Translations under genes and position numbers: made by a program
Shown: in pieces, positions 1 to 9,602 of the stretch
Layout: each line of letters opens with the position of its first letter
How positions within the stretch are numbered: the stretch's first letter is position 1
The notes under the pieces: model-generated
Told to the model about the DNA's origin: nothing
The model's database searches: none
The model's input: the letters and a program-made list of their open reading frames with translations, nothing else
NCBI GenBank assembly: GCA_019918135.1
Contig: WBZZ01003305.1
Location: 160,001-180,000, forward strand
DNA length: 20,000 bases
Direction of reading: 5' to 3'
Source of the DNA: Paulinella micropora
Lineage: Eukaryota; Cercozoa; Imbricatea; Euglyphida; Paulinellidae

Positions 1-1553
1 CAGGGTCGCACATGAAACCCCAGTTGGCCCCCTTTACTAATTGTTCGAGCAGGTAATGAGGTCGGCCGGGAGGCTTCAATTGTCCCCCTTGAATCAGTCG
101 GCCCGCTTCCTCATCCCATCGTGGCCACTTGTGCATTAACAAGTCTTGGGATGCCCAACGACTGGCTTTGTTGGCTAATATCTGTTTAGTGTCAGCAGCG
201 GTTAGACTGAACTGTCCAATCGTGCTGTCTAGACACGTATAGCCCAACAAAAGCAAGATACCTTCGCCATAATCAATATTGACTTGCGGGTTATACTTGC
301 CATAGTCAAAAGTTGTGGCCTTGTCAAGCCGAATCAGAGCTCGTTCGACCAGTTTGTCGTTCGCTTTCTTTTGTTCTTCCGTGGTGTTTGAAGGTCGGTT
401 GTGTCCGCCACCCCCCTGGTTTCCCTGGGGCGGGACAACTACCGTCTTGTGAAAGAAGACGAATGTCGTTCCCTCTGGGACGACGGTTGCTCTGCCATCA
501 TTGCCATATGTGACATGAACCTCGTTCGCTAGGCGAATTCGGAGGATGTCACTGATGGTCTGTGCTACTAACTCGCACATAGCGAGGAAGTTGCACCAAT
601 AGAGCTTTACTGCCGGATGGGGAGCGATTTTCTTTTCCACCGCCTTACCACCTCTAATAGCCTTCTCAAACACCATGGTGGCCTTGAAGTATTTGAACTT
701 CGTTGCCATCCTACTCACCCATGTCCACTGATGCTGTTCGATTGTATCAAGCAGCTCGTTAAGGGTGTCCCGGGCTTGGGCAGCTGCTGTTGAATCGTCC
801 TCAGAGGGGAGAAGCTGTTTCTTCCAGCTCTTGTGCTCTGTGAGGGTGAGATTCCAAATTGCAACCGCAGCACTCAGGTTTCGTGCTGAAACTATATTCC
901 AAGCTTGTATCTCCGAGATAAACACCAGCAACCCTGCCGAGTTGGGCCACTTTGTGTCTGTAGCTAGTTCTTTATCTGGGTCCTGTGTGAAAGGAAAAGT
1001 GAGAGAGGGTTGCAGATCCTTTTTCTCGACGAATAAGGTATTCAGCAGAGCTGGGTACCTTTGGTGGTTTATCTGCCACGCTTCGTCTAATAAGTGCCCT
1101 GTAGAGGTCCATAACATGATGTATGGTAGCGGTACCATTTGCAGTAAGGCTCGGATTGAACAAATGCATTAGTCCAATAGCCCCTTGTATCGAGGGTTCC
1201 TTGAACATACACCTGTACCAAGTTGCCTCCTCGTACATATTATTCGGGAAAAGATGCATCGAGTTGTCGTTTGGGTTTGTCCCATGTTCCTCGTCATCTT
1301 GAGGGCTGCCTGGCCATCCCTCGGCTGGGCATCGGTATCGGTCCAGCACTACCTTCGTTTGAATTGCACGAGCCGGAATTACCAACCCATTGTCGGGCCC
1401 TCTCCATGGGGAGCGAGGGACAGGTTCCTCCTGTGCTCGTCCTCCTCCCGTTGCGGGAGTGGTAAAACAGCCGCCTGTGGCGGGCGTGTCGTTACCGTCT
1501 GCTTCGAGTTTTATAGCGATGGATGATCTCGTTTTAGAGCCTATCCACGCCAT
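1..1553 (-). CDS. Unrecognised large protein, 3' end beyond window, one +1 frame change
   Basis: Two overlapping minus-strand frames look like one protein. The upstream frame starts at an ATG at 1553 (context AACATGG, good for a eukaryote) and ends at 972. The downstream frame has no stop from 1168 to base 1, so it continues past the window. Joining them needs a +1 shift (or a small intron) somewhere between about 1120 and 1015; an A-run near 1021 is one candidate site. The N-terminal third is Pro/Gly/Thr-rich with a short internal repeat (TPATGG twice). The rest is mixed and helix-rich, with a Gly/Pro-rich linker near 410-440 followed by more helical sequence. I recognise no domain. The layout (helical block, linker, helical block) recalls the large Gag at 15280-17799, including a similar hydrophobic Leu/Ile-rich stretch, so a Gag-like protein of another element is possible but unproven. 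It could equally be a host gene. The unbroken 1.1-kb frame argues for real coding. Confidence 0.5.
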
Positions 1554-2782
1554 GTTCAGTGTGCCCCTGAAGGGTTGAAACGAGCAGATGGAGTCGTATG
1601 TTCTCGTGTTGTGTAAGTGTGCTGTTGTGTTTGTCTTTTGTTGTCGTGTGTTCTGTTCACTGTGTCGTCGATGCTTGTGTCAAGCACAATGTTATACAAC
1701 ACGACAACCAACTCACACCCAACACAACAATCAACAAATAACAGTCAAGGAATTGGTGGACTCACCCTCCCCCTCTGTCGGGGGAAGCTTTGCTGTTCCT
1801 TCTGCCAAGCCAGACGATGTGTACGTGTGCACCCTGACAAAGTACACCACACTTGTGCTTCACAAACAAGTCGGTTAGCAACCTACTCCACCTCGTGCGT
1901 ACACAATCAAGAATCGTTCAAAAAGGTTTTCAATGATCCTTTCTGGGTTCTCCTCGTGAGGAGTATGTGTAGGTATACGTGTAGAAGTGTTGACAGAACT
2001 GAAAGGAGGGTGTTTTCCTTCTCCTTGTGCGTGTTTGTTAAGCACTCCTCTGCTCGACAATGTGTCGACAATCACATCAGTGAGCCCCCTAATGTTTCTG
2101 TTCCACTGAATACACTTTCTATGCACCTTACACACTCCAATCACACTGCTTGAGGTGTCAAAATTGTACACACAACGAGTGTCTTGTCGTGCCGCTTTAT
2201 GGGCCTCTGTGCAAGATTTCACTGTTGTTTTTGTGCACTGCAAGCTACTAACACCTCCCCAACTCCTTTCCTACACTCCTCCACTACCTTTCCTTCGCTT
2301 TGCTTAGGGGAGTGGCTATTTTCAAATTGCTGAATTGAAATTTGGAGGATATAAAAAATTCTAGGCTGGGACTCCACTTTAGTCGGTTATAATCAAAAGA
2401 TATTATTTAATGTAAGCTGGGGTATTTATCCTTCCAATTCCACAGCACTCTGAGAATAACCTAATCTTCCTCCTCTACAAAGAGAGGAAACCAGTATGGC
2501 GGAAAATGTAGGAGACTGTCAGAGCTAAGCAACAAAAAGGAAAAAGAGAGGCATTTCCCAGTGTCACCCCTAACGATAATATTATACGGCTTAAAAAAGT
2601 AGTACCGGTTATGAATCGTAATATTATCGTTTTCAACCGGCTCAAAAGTATATAAATAAAAACGGATATAACTACATCTTAAAGAGATATAGCTCTTTTA
2701 TACATCACTGTGTATAGGGGTATAAGAAAAGGTCGCATATTTACCTATCTGCGCCTACAAATGTAAGTGCTCTACATTATAA
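1554..2782. other. Non-coding region upstream of the left-edge gene
   Basis: No convincing gene. Open frames here (1617-2153 on plus, 1875-2243 on minus) are Cys/Ser- and Thr-rich, overlap each other on opposite strands and show no family signature. If the left-edge gene starts at 1553, this stretch would contain its 5' untranslated region and promoter. AT-rich sequence begins near 2320. Inverted repeats at 1624-1728 and 2572-2631 are the visible structure. Confidence 0.5.
1624..1728. repeat. Nested inverted repeat
   Basis: Three nested arm pairs are perfect: 1624-1631 with 1721-1728 (GTTGTGTT/AACACAAC), 1640-1649 with 1699-1708 (GTTGTCGTGT/ACACGACAAC) and 1672-1677 with 1681-1686 (TGCTTG/CAAGCA, 3-nt loop). 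It lies just upstream of the ATG of the left-edge minus-strand gene and could fold in its 5' leader RNA. A role is inference. Confidence 0.55.
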
Positions 2783-3889
2783 GCTAAGGAAAGAAAGTCC
2801 CCAACTACATGTGGAGGTGGGGAGAGAGAGAGAGAGCAGGAAAGCAATCAGCAAGAGAGAGAGAGAGAGAGAGTAAAGATAGGGTTGAGAGAGGAGGAAG
2901 AGGAAGCTGAGTTAGACTCAGAGTCAGGGTCAGACAAGGAAAACATTACCTCTTATTTTACTGAGACAGAAATGCAGCCTACCTTAGGGGGAGATAGTGG
3001 TAAGAGTGAGCAAAAGGGAGGAGAAGAGCAGGTGGAGGAGAGGGGGAGAGTGAGTAGTCAGCTTTCACCTACTTATTCCACACCAGCAACGACAACAATC
3101 AAGACAAAGAGCAAGGAGCAAGTAGAGGAAAAAGAGAAGGAAGATAGAATGATAGTAGCATATGAGGAGAGTTTGGAGCATGAGATGAAAAGGCAGAGAG
3201 AGGAAGCTTTTTCGTTTGTGTTTGACAAGCTAGTGGGTAAAGCCAAGAGGAGTGTGGCGGATTTGGTGAGAGACACCTCACCAGACTTTGGTCAGAGCTT
3301 GCACATTGTGTGGGCAAGACTGACCAAAAGGTTTGGTAAGGTGAGTGAGGAGGATGCACAAGATAAGATAAATGCGATGAATGCATGTACGTTTGATGAG
3401 GGGTGTGATTATGCTCCGCAGTTTGATGCGTTTGTTGCGTTAGATGAAGAGCTAAAGGCAGTAGGCCATAAAACACCCAAAAGAACAATGGAAACAATAA
3501 TCACCAATGCTCTACAAAACCCTGAGTATGCGTCAGAGGGGGTGAGAAAGGATTGGGGAGGATGAATGAGCACGCTGAAGATGAATAAGAAGCAGCATGC
3601 ATGGTCTTTTGAGGAATGGTGGGAGGAGTTGGAAGAAAACGCGTTGGAAATAGACAGAAACAAAGAAAGAGAGGAGAAGATGAAGAAAGAAAAAGCACAC
3701 GCAGGAAAAGATGCCAACAAAAGAGAGGAAGGGCAGAGAGGCGCTTGTTTTTGGTTTCACATGTGCCAGTGGGTCCTTTTGCACAAGGAAAACCATGTTC
3801 AACACAAACACAGTCACAGAACAAATAAACACCTTTCGGATTGCACTCCCCCCACTGCCCACTGCCCACAGCAACCTTACAGTCTTTAA
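2783..3889 (+). pseudogene. Retrotransposon Gag-like remnant (Copia/UBN2 type), in-frame TGA
   Basis: The frame is open from 2783 to a TGA at 3563-3565 and continues in the same frame from 3566 to 3889. There is no ATG at its head: the first 5' codons are a translated GA repeat, and the conventional start at 2885 is a TTG, so the true start is unknown. The N-terminal part is Glu/Lys/Ser-rich and disordered. From about 3230 to 3535 the protein matches the pattern of UBN2-type Gag: a VW..L..RFG segment, then alternating helices, then an F..L..EL...G segment. After the TGA comes a charged, Trp-containing helix (SFEEWWEELEE) typical of the region ahead of a Gag zinc knuckle. No intact CCHC knuckle and no protease, integrase or RT follows, so this is a remnant or a lone Gag-derived gene. 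The family call rests on pattern recognition only. Confidence 0.45.
2821..2873. repeat. GA microsatellite tracts
   Basis: Two GA runs, 2821-2836 and 2854-2873, flank a short unique segment. They are stop-free in the frame of the Gag-like remnant, so they obscure its true start. Confidence 0.9.
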
Positions 3890-4643
3890 TGAGCAGAGCT
3901 ACAGGCAGCTACAGTCCGTCTTGTCCTGCTGTCTTCCCACCTTGCCCTCCTGCTACACACACGCAGAGCAGAGCGTAGGTAGTGACTACAGTGATCAGCT
4001 GTAGCCACACAAATTTGAAATGCGCGCTTTTCTGATGGGGGTCACTTAAGGCCCGGTAGACCCCAACACCCCTTGAACGAAGGTCTTCTTCTGCGATCCC
4101 TTAGTGCAGAAACGCTCCAAGGCCCATAACCCAAATGGAGAAAACCCTCGAAACTTCTTCTTGGCTACAACCGGCACTTGGGGCGTCCCCCTCCTACCGG
4201 CTTGCGACTTCCTACGAAGAAGAATTTAACAATATTGAACAATTCCCGCCAGTCGAACTGACGACGTCACACAAAAGATGTACCTCTAGAAATTGACCCA
4301 CGTAACGCACGGATATGGGTGAAAATGGTAATGGTAAAAAGCTGGTGCCACCAGTACCAGGATAAGCACTATCAATGACTGTATTAATTACTAATAATAC
4401 TACTAACAGTAACGACTACTGCTAACGGATAATTGAGCAATAAGTACATAATGGAGGAGAAAGGATCTAATTAATCTCCAATGTCTGCGCCTACATTATA
4501 TCATATATATTTATAAAAAAAGAATTTTGAAAAGTTTGACTGTCCTTATTATTAATATTTATGTTTAATACATATATCAAATCAGTTAATAAAAAAAAAA
4601 GCAGGTTTTCAATAGTATTGCTAGTGAGTAGCGACATTTAACC
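3890..4643. other. No gene seen; AT-rich interspersed sequence
   Basis: No open frame with coding character. It includes a GC-richer block (about 4030-4220) and an AT-rich block (4370-4620) with an A-run near 4591. A small palindrome (CTGGTG-C-CACCAG) lies at 4342-4354. It could hold the decayed 3' part of the element that supplied the Gag-like remnant, but no recognisable protein survives. Confidence 0.4.
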
Positions 4644-4761
4644 AATGTAAGATCAAGAGGTTGCCTGGGGAGGGGTTCCCATTCTGTAGACACTTGGTCT
4701 TTATTGAGACAGAAGGAAACTGAACCCAACACCGTGACGGGCTCAATCAAATTGAACTAAC
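4644..4761. repeat. Direct repeat R1, copy 1 (118 bp)
   Basis: Nearly identical to 6949-7072: four substitutions and one 6-nt indel in my alignment. On the minus strand it carries an AATAAA polyadenylation-like signal (TCTCAATAAAGACC). A TG...CA core can be drawn at 4646-4749, which would suit a very short LTR. Against that, similarity extends a few bases past those ends and no clear primer site or polypurine tract is visible. Confidence 0.85.
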
Positions 4762-5355
4762 TACCCGCCTAAACTTGAATAAAGGAAATACAAATGAGTA
4801 AAATATGTAAAGCAATGATCAGTCCTATAAAGGAACTGAGTAATAACTATGTAAAACATGTAGATGCCGATATGACTAAATACTATATTAATAAATTTGT
4901 CCATTGCTTCCCCTATTTAGGAATAGCGGCCGATATGAGCCAACATAGTAAATGTCATAAAGCCAGACAACAGCCAAACAAGTTAATTAATAAATATGGT
5001 CACAATTCAAACAGCAAAACCTTAAACACATCGTTAAGCACTAAGCACATGAACATCATTATTAATATCGCATACATGAGCAATCCACACCGTTCGCGGG
5101 GAAAATGACCAACACACAATATGAAGATACATATATGTATATGTCAACGTCAATACATTAATTAATGTATGTTCAACTGTGTTACAGTGTCACGAGCACA
5201 ACCAAGTAAACGGACGAGATGCTGACAAGCACAACGAACAAACTAGTAATAATGCAAGTGAGCTATCCTACGTCTCCAGTGGAGTTCGGCAATATAGCAA
5301 CACATAAGCACAACAAACAAACTTCCTCACATAGGCGTATGTCTCCGGATCCTCC
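4762..5355. other. No confident gene; AT-rich
   Basis: A 104-codon ATG-initiated frame lies at 4794-5108 (+). Its composition (many Lys, Asn, Ser, Ile) follows the AT-rich DNA and it resembles no family I know, so I do not call it. The rest is short-frame AT-rich sequence lying between the R1 copies. Confidence 0.4.
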
Positions 5356-5556
5356 GCCAAATAATAACTCACACATACTCGCAGCAACAACCACGACGAT
5401 AAAGCAATTCATACTCACAAAGCAAACACGTATGTAAATACGATCCTCACAGATTCGTGCCAAATAATAACTCACACATACTCGCCGCAACAACCACAAA
5501 GATAAAGCAATTCTTACTCACAAAACTGCCCAAAGCAAAACACGTATGAAAATATG
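5356..5556. repeat. Tandem duplication, period 103 bp
   Basis: The segment beginning GCCAAATAATAACTCACAC at 5356 is repeated at 5459. Copy 1 runs to about 5442 and copy 2 to about 5556. Copy 2 has a small insertion near 5525 and several substitutions. Only two units are clear. Sequence just upstream (5219-5340) has the same CA/ACAA-rich texture and may hold a more decayed unit. Confidence 0.8.
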
Positions 5557-6948
5557 AACACACACAAACAGGTATCTCCCTTTAACTCCTTATCCATTAA
5601 TGTATATAATAGAAAAGGAAATAAACTGAGCAATACAAAGAGTCCAAGGGTCCTTGCCCTATGCCGGCAAGTCAGAGAGAGGAGAGAAGAGAGAGAAGAG
5701 CAACAACTGTCCGGTCTCAAAGGAACAAAAACAAAAAAATTCCTATGACGTACGTTGTTCTCCCCCTACGTCCAGAACTGTCACAGCAAACGACGACTAG
5801 CAGTCCTCCTGCTTCCCAAACTAAGCAAAAGCCCCGCCGAAACACGAGCAACAGAAAAGAAATAAATTTCCTTACTTCCCTCCCTTCCTTTGCTTCCCAA
5901 TTCCAACGCTAAAAGTCGTCATGTCCCGTCCGACTGCAACAAGGAAAACTCAACGTCCACCGTCGCCAAAACGAAGGCTGCTTTCCAACAACATACATCC
6001 AACCTTGCCAACACCTTTGCAAATACCAATACTGAAAGTCACCGACTAAAACTTAACCCCAGTCCATTAACAATAACATTTGCATCCTTCACTTTCCCAC
6101 AGTTCAGCAATGTCCAACGAAGTCCTTTGAACGTCCAAACCACTCAAAAACGCAGAAAACGACGCATACGACCCTAAACTGCTGCCCAGCTCAAACTGCC
6201 GGAACACACACCACAGATCACGCCAGGAACGAAAAACAGGAAACAGCACCACCTGCTGCTCAGCAACATTTGGAAAAAAATGTCCGAAACCACCGGTAAA
6301 TTTGTCAACATTTTTGCCAACATGGCAACCGAACAAGTTCTTTGTGCCTACATGCACTCCCTTATTGTCCTCAAACCTTTTTACATTGTCCACAGGTGTC
6401 GCCCTTGATAAGGGGCTGCCACACCTTGACTTGCAGCCAACATGCTGCCTCTACGGAGGGAACCACTCAAAGTTTCTTTCCCACCGTCTAACTTTAAACG
6501 CCCAGGTGTCTTCCCGGACGGCAATCTAACTCCCACCTCTAGGGATCGCCCTAGATGGAGCTCGAGATCCCTCGACTTCACTAGCTACCCGATTGCCCGT
6601 AGTAGCAGCCCTAGGTCTACTTACTGTTCTGAAAGTTTGAATTTTAGGTCTCCTTACCATAAAATTCAAAATTTCAGAACATGCTTTCAGCTGACGCCAC
6701 TGGGTCCTTGACACAACCAACCAAAAAGTCTGTCCACTGCTCTACCGAGCAACTCCGAGTCTGATCACAGCAGTGTCTCCACTAAAGCCTGGCAGCTGGA
6801 CTTTGCCGCCATCACGATGGTCGAAGGACGCTCCCACGATTCCCTGCCCAGACTTTTGCTCCCCCAAATTGAATGCGGTTCCGCCACAGCTTGACTGAAG
6901 ATAGCTCCAGCTCCGCGCAGACGAAGCACCACCAAGGCTCCATAACCT
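5557..6948. other. No confident gene; between R1 copies
   Basis: Overlapping frames on both strands (5890-6177, 6442-6711 on plus; 6067-6393, 6381-6581 on minus) are short, and none shows a domain or clear coding bias. With the R1 repeats on each side, this interval could be the interior of a decayed non-autonomous element. The main structure inside it is the hairpin at 6625-6681. Confidence 0.4.
6625..6681. repeat. Long imperfect hairpin
   Basis: The left arm 6625-6649 and right arm 6656-6681 are inverted complements apart from one mismatch and one extra base, with a 6-nt loop. Each arm is about 25 bp and starts TGTTCTGAAA. It is longer than expected by chance and may be a foldback element remnant or a small-RNA-type hairpin; neither is shown. 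Confidence 0.75.
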
Positions 6949-7072
6949 AATGTAAGATTAAGAGGTTGCCGGGGGAGGGGTTCCCATTCTGTAGACACTT
7001 GGTCTTTATTGAGACAGAAGGATACTGAACCCAACACCGTGACGGGCTCCGTTGCAATCAAATCGAACTAAC
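6949..7072. repeat. Direct repeat R1, copy 2 (124 bp)
   Basis: Same orientation as the copy at 4644-4761, 2.3 kb away. It contains 6 extra bases (CGTTGC) near 7050. Its TG...CA core would be 6951-7060. The pair could be short LTRs of a 2.4-kb non-autonomous element or two scattered copies of one repeat. Confidence 0.85.
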
Positions 7073-7406
7073 GGGTGAGCCTAATTGCTCACAAATCCGC
7101 ACAGAGAAAAAGTGGCAAAGGTATCAGTTTCCACTCCCCGTGAAGTTCACAGTGGTCTGAAGCCACTGCCCGTGAAATTCATCGGCTGGTTTGGACTTCG
7201 TAAAAATTACTGCAGGAACTTTTTATTTCTTTTATTTTTTGCCTCCAAAAAAGGTTATCTCTAACTTTTGGTGGGTTGTTTCTTCTGCCTCAAAGTTTTT
7301 TTTTGCATTGTAGCTCACACCTTACGCTATTTTCTTTCCACCACACACTTTTCTATTTTCTTTCCCACACAAAAAATACTTTTTGATTCCACTTACGCAC
7401 TGTCTT
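7073..7406. other. No gene seen; T-rich approach to microsatellite
   Basis: T-rich plus strand with no coding character. A plus-strand frame opening at 7268 only becomes long because the following microsatellite contains no stops. Confidence 0.5.
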
Positions 7407-7716
7407 TATGTGTGTGTGTGTGTGTGTGTGTCACTGCGTGTGTCTGCCTGTCTGTCTGTCTCTCTGTCTGTCTCTCTGTCTGTCAGTATTTCTGTCTTTC
7501 GTCCGTCTGTCTGTCTGTCTGTGCTGTCTGGCTGTCTGTCTGTCTGTCTGTCTGTGCTTGTCTGTCTGTCTGTGCTTGTCTGTCTGTCTGTCTGCCTGTC
7601 TGTCTATGTGTGTCTAGTGTGTGTGTGTGTGTGTGTGTGTGTTTGTCTGTGCGTGCGTGTGTGTGTGTGTGTCTGTCTGTCTGTCTGTCTGTCTCTCTGT
7701 CTGTCTCTCTGTCTAT

Positions 7717-7751
<35 letters not shown>

Positions 7752-7753
7752 CA

Positions 7754-7785
<32 letters not shown>

Positions 7786-7853
7786 GTCTGTCTGTCTTTA
7801 TGTATGTTTAACATGCACAGATTCACATAGACCACTCTGTCTGTCTCTCTCTG

Positions 7854-7889
<36 letters not shown>

Positions 7890-7911
7890 GATCTCTCTCT
7901 CTCTCTCTCGA

Positions 7912-7947
<36 letters not shown>

Positions 7948-7957
7948 TCGCTCTCGA

Positions 7958-7988
<31 letters not shown>

Positions 7989-8163
7989 TTCTCTTTCTCT
8001 CTCTGTCTCTCTCTCACTCGCTCTCTCATTCTCTCCCACTCTCTCTCTCTCTCTCTCTCTCGATCTCTCTCTCTCTCTCTATGTATGTATATGTATGTAT
8101 ATGTATGTATATGTATGTATATGTATGTATGTATATATGTATGTATGTATGTATGTATATATG

Positions 8164-8197
<34 letters not shown>

Positions 8198-8430
8198 TGT
8201 ATGTATACATGCATGCATGGATGCATGTATGTACGTATGCACGGTATGTATGCCACGGTACGTATGAACGTATGTACGTACGTACGTTTTAGTGGTATGT
8301 ATGTATGTATGTATGTATGTATGTATGTATCTGTGTATGCATGCATGCATGTATATATGTATGTATGCATGTATGTATGTATGTATGTATGACGGTATGT
8401 ATGTATGTATGTATGTATGTATGTATGTGA
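7407..8430. repeat. Compound microsatellite (GT, CTGT, CT, ATGT)
   Basis: In order: GT (about 7409-7431), interrupted CTGT (7440-7610), GT (7617-7642 and 7657-7672), CTGT (7669-7716), a short AT run, GT (7727-7752), CTGT (7755-7797), CTGT and CT tracts with CGATCT breaks (7838-8082, including a CA run at 7931-7946), then ATGT (8081-8428) with a less regular core near 8205-8290. The ATGT block continues beyond the retrotransposon insertion at 18847. Confidence 0.97.
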
Positions 8431-8435
8431 TATCA

Positions 8436-8439
8436 GTCA
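8436..8439. repeat. Target site duplication, left (GTCA)
   Basis: GTCA directly precedes the TG of the left LTR, and GTCA directly follows the CA of the right LTR at 18831-18834. A 4-bp duplication is within the 4-6 bp range used by Ty3/gypsy integrases. It fixes both LTR ends. Confidence 0.85.
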
Positions 8440-8688
8440 TGTTAAAATCCCCGAAGATAGCTCGTTAAAAAGTCGGTAATACAACCAAACACAAATCCCC
8501 AAAGGAGAATGATGTCTCGTTATATTAGCTCAGTGAAACCGCACAAAAGAAAGCGGCAACAGACCAAGGTTAAAATGGCATTAGGTCAAATCCGGCCAAA
8601 CGATATTGAAATAATGGGAAGAAACTAGGTGCACCTGACACAAAAAAAAGTGTACTTTTTACCGGCTATCCGGGGGGTGATGCCTACA
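8440..8688 (-). repeat. 3' LTR of the Ty3/gypsy element (249 bp)
   Basis: Starts TGTTAAAATCC and ends GATGCCTACA on the plus strand (TG...CA). It matches 18582-18830 with four substitutions and no indels. The transition into the polypurine tract on its right shows this is the 3' copy. Confidence 0.95.
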
Positions 8689-8691
8689 GTA

Positions 8692-8706
8692 CCCCTTCCC
8701 ATTTTT
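8692..8706 (-). promoter_or_regulatory. Polypurine tract
   Basis: Read on the minus strand this is AAAAATGGGAAGGGG, ending three bases (TAC) before the LTR's TGTAGG. It is the expected plus-strand DNA priming site next to the 3' LTR, and is purine-rich except for one T. Confidence 0.8.
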
Positions 8707-8736
8707 ATGACGGAAATATGCAATATTTTCGTCATA
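8706..8736. repeat. Hairpin beside the polypurine tract
   Basis: Arms 8706-8719 and 8723-8736 (14 bp each, one mismatch that is a possible G-T pair) with a 3-nt loop. It lies directly upstream of the polypurine tract in the element's sense and could fold in the 3' untranslated RNA. Confidence 0.75.
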
Positions 8737-9602
8737 TAATTGCTGATTTCTTTTCTGCACCAATGCTACGGGGTGTTGCAACTAAGTGCATTAACCCACT
8801 GATAGACGTGCATTGGATATATAAAACGCATACGCCAGGCACGAATCAACGATAAATCTCTAGCCTCGTCTTTGTAAATAAAAAACTCCTCCTTCCCCAC
8901 TCGTTGTCCCCCCCCCCCGTAACTTAATTCTGAGGCAGTATGTCAAGAACGATAGTATTACTATTAAAAAATAAGAGCAGCATTATAATTTTTCTCCTCC
9001 TTCAAAAACACTTCCGATCAGTAAATACATTGTCTTTTAATAACATACCCTTGTATACAATCGGTTATCTTAATATAGTACTAGGGGGCCAGTCCTAATA
9101 ACTATATCCAAAGCCGGGGTGAGTGAGCCCGACCATGCGATATGCCGACACAGACGGACCGTGGTATGACGATTTTGAGTATATCCAAAGAAAAATATTT
9201 AATATGTCTACTAGGAGAACATTTTTTGAGAACATCACCCTGAGTACTTGTTGCAGGGTCGTACCAGGAACACCATCGCTAAACTCACCAGCGATCCCCT
9301 TATACGGTGTCGTATCAATTTGCCGATTGACCTTCGCACTCATATGTTGCGATAGAAATGCCAAGTAACAACAATGGTAAAAAATTATTTTAATAAGACA
9401 TGATCTGGCATGGGTAATATGAAATTAATCCACATGCGGTCGCTCAATGTCCGACGCGTGATAAAAGAAAATTGTCACTTACTGCCTTCGTCGCCTTGCG
9501 CGAACTTCTTTGCCAGGTGGCGGGCCGCCAACAAAAGTCAAGTCAAACTTCGACTCCTCAAGACTGTCCCAAATTCCGTTCGGGATGGCGCCCAATGATA
9601 AG
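8737..9602 (-). other. Element 3' untranslated region; no confident gene
   Basis: Between the pol stop and the polypurine tract. A minus frame at 9095-9364 (about 82 codons from its first ATG, with one hydrophobic stretch) and an overlapping plus frame at 9123-9368 are both open; neither has a recognisable domain or a signal peptide plus anchor that would suggest an envelope. Another minus frame overlaps the pol end and could be a frame-shifted pol C-terminus (stop at 9479). A run of 13 C lies near 8910. Confidence 0.4.

Noticed and set aside
1617..2153. 178-codon plus-strand frame
   Set aside because: Low-quality Cys/Ser/Thr composition, overlaps a minus frame, no domain.
2572..2631. Inverted repeat (AACGATAATATTA with TAATATTATCGTT) containing a geminivirus-like TAATATTA core
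   Set aside because: The arms are real but 34 nt apart, the core is AT-rich and short, and no Rep-like gene is nearby; chance resemblance to a viral nick site is more likely.
4794..5108. 104-codon plus-strand frame
   Set aside because: Composition follows the AT-rich DNA; no domain, no neighbours, no supporting signal.
7440..7800. Regularly spaced repeats resembling an array
   Set aside because: Tetranucleotide microsatellite with no unique spacers; not CRISPR.
7268..8392. 374-codon plus-strand open frame rich in Cys, Val, Leu and Ser
   Set aside because: It is a translation of GT/CTGT/CT/ATGT repeats, which contain no stops; no unique coding sequence.
7823..8440. Minus-strand frame with Tyr-Ile-His-Thr and Arg-Glu repeats
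   Set aside because: Reverse-strand reading of the same microsatellite.
9095..9364. Possible envelope-like extra ORF downstream of pol
   Set aside because: About 82 codons from the first ATG with one hydrophobic stretch, no signal peptide or cysteine pattern, and an equally open frame on the opposite strand.
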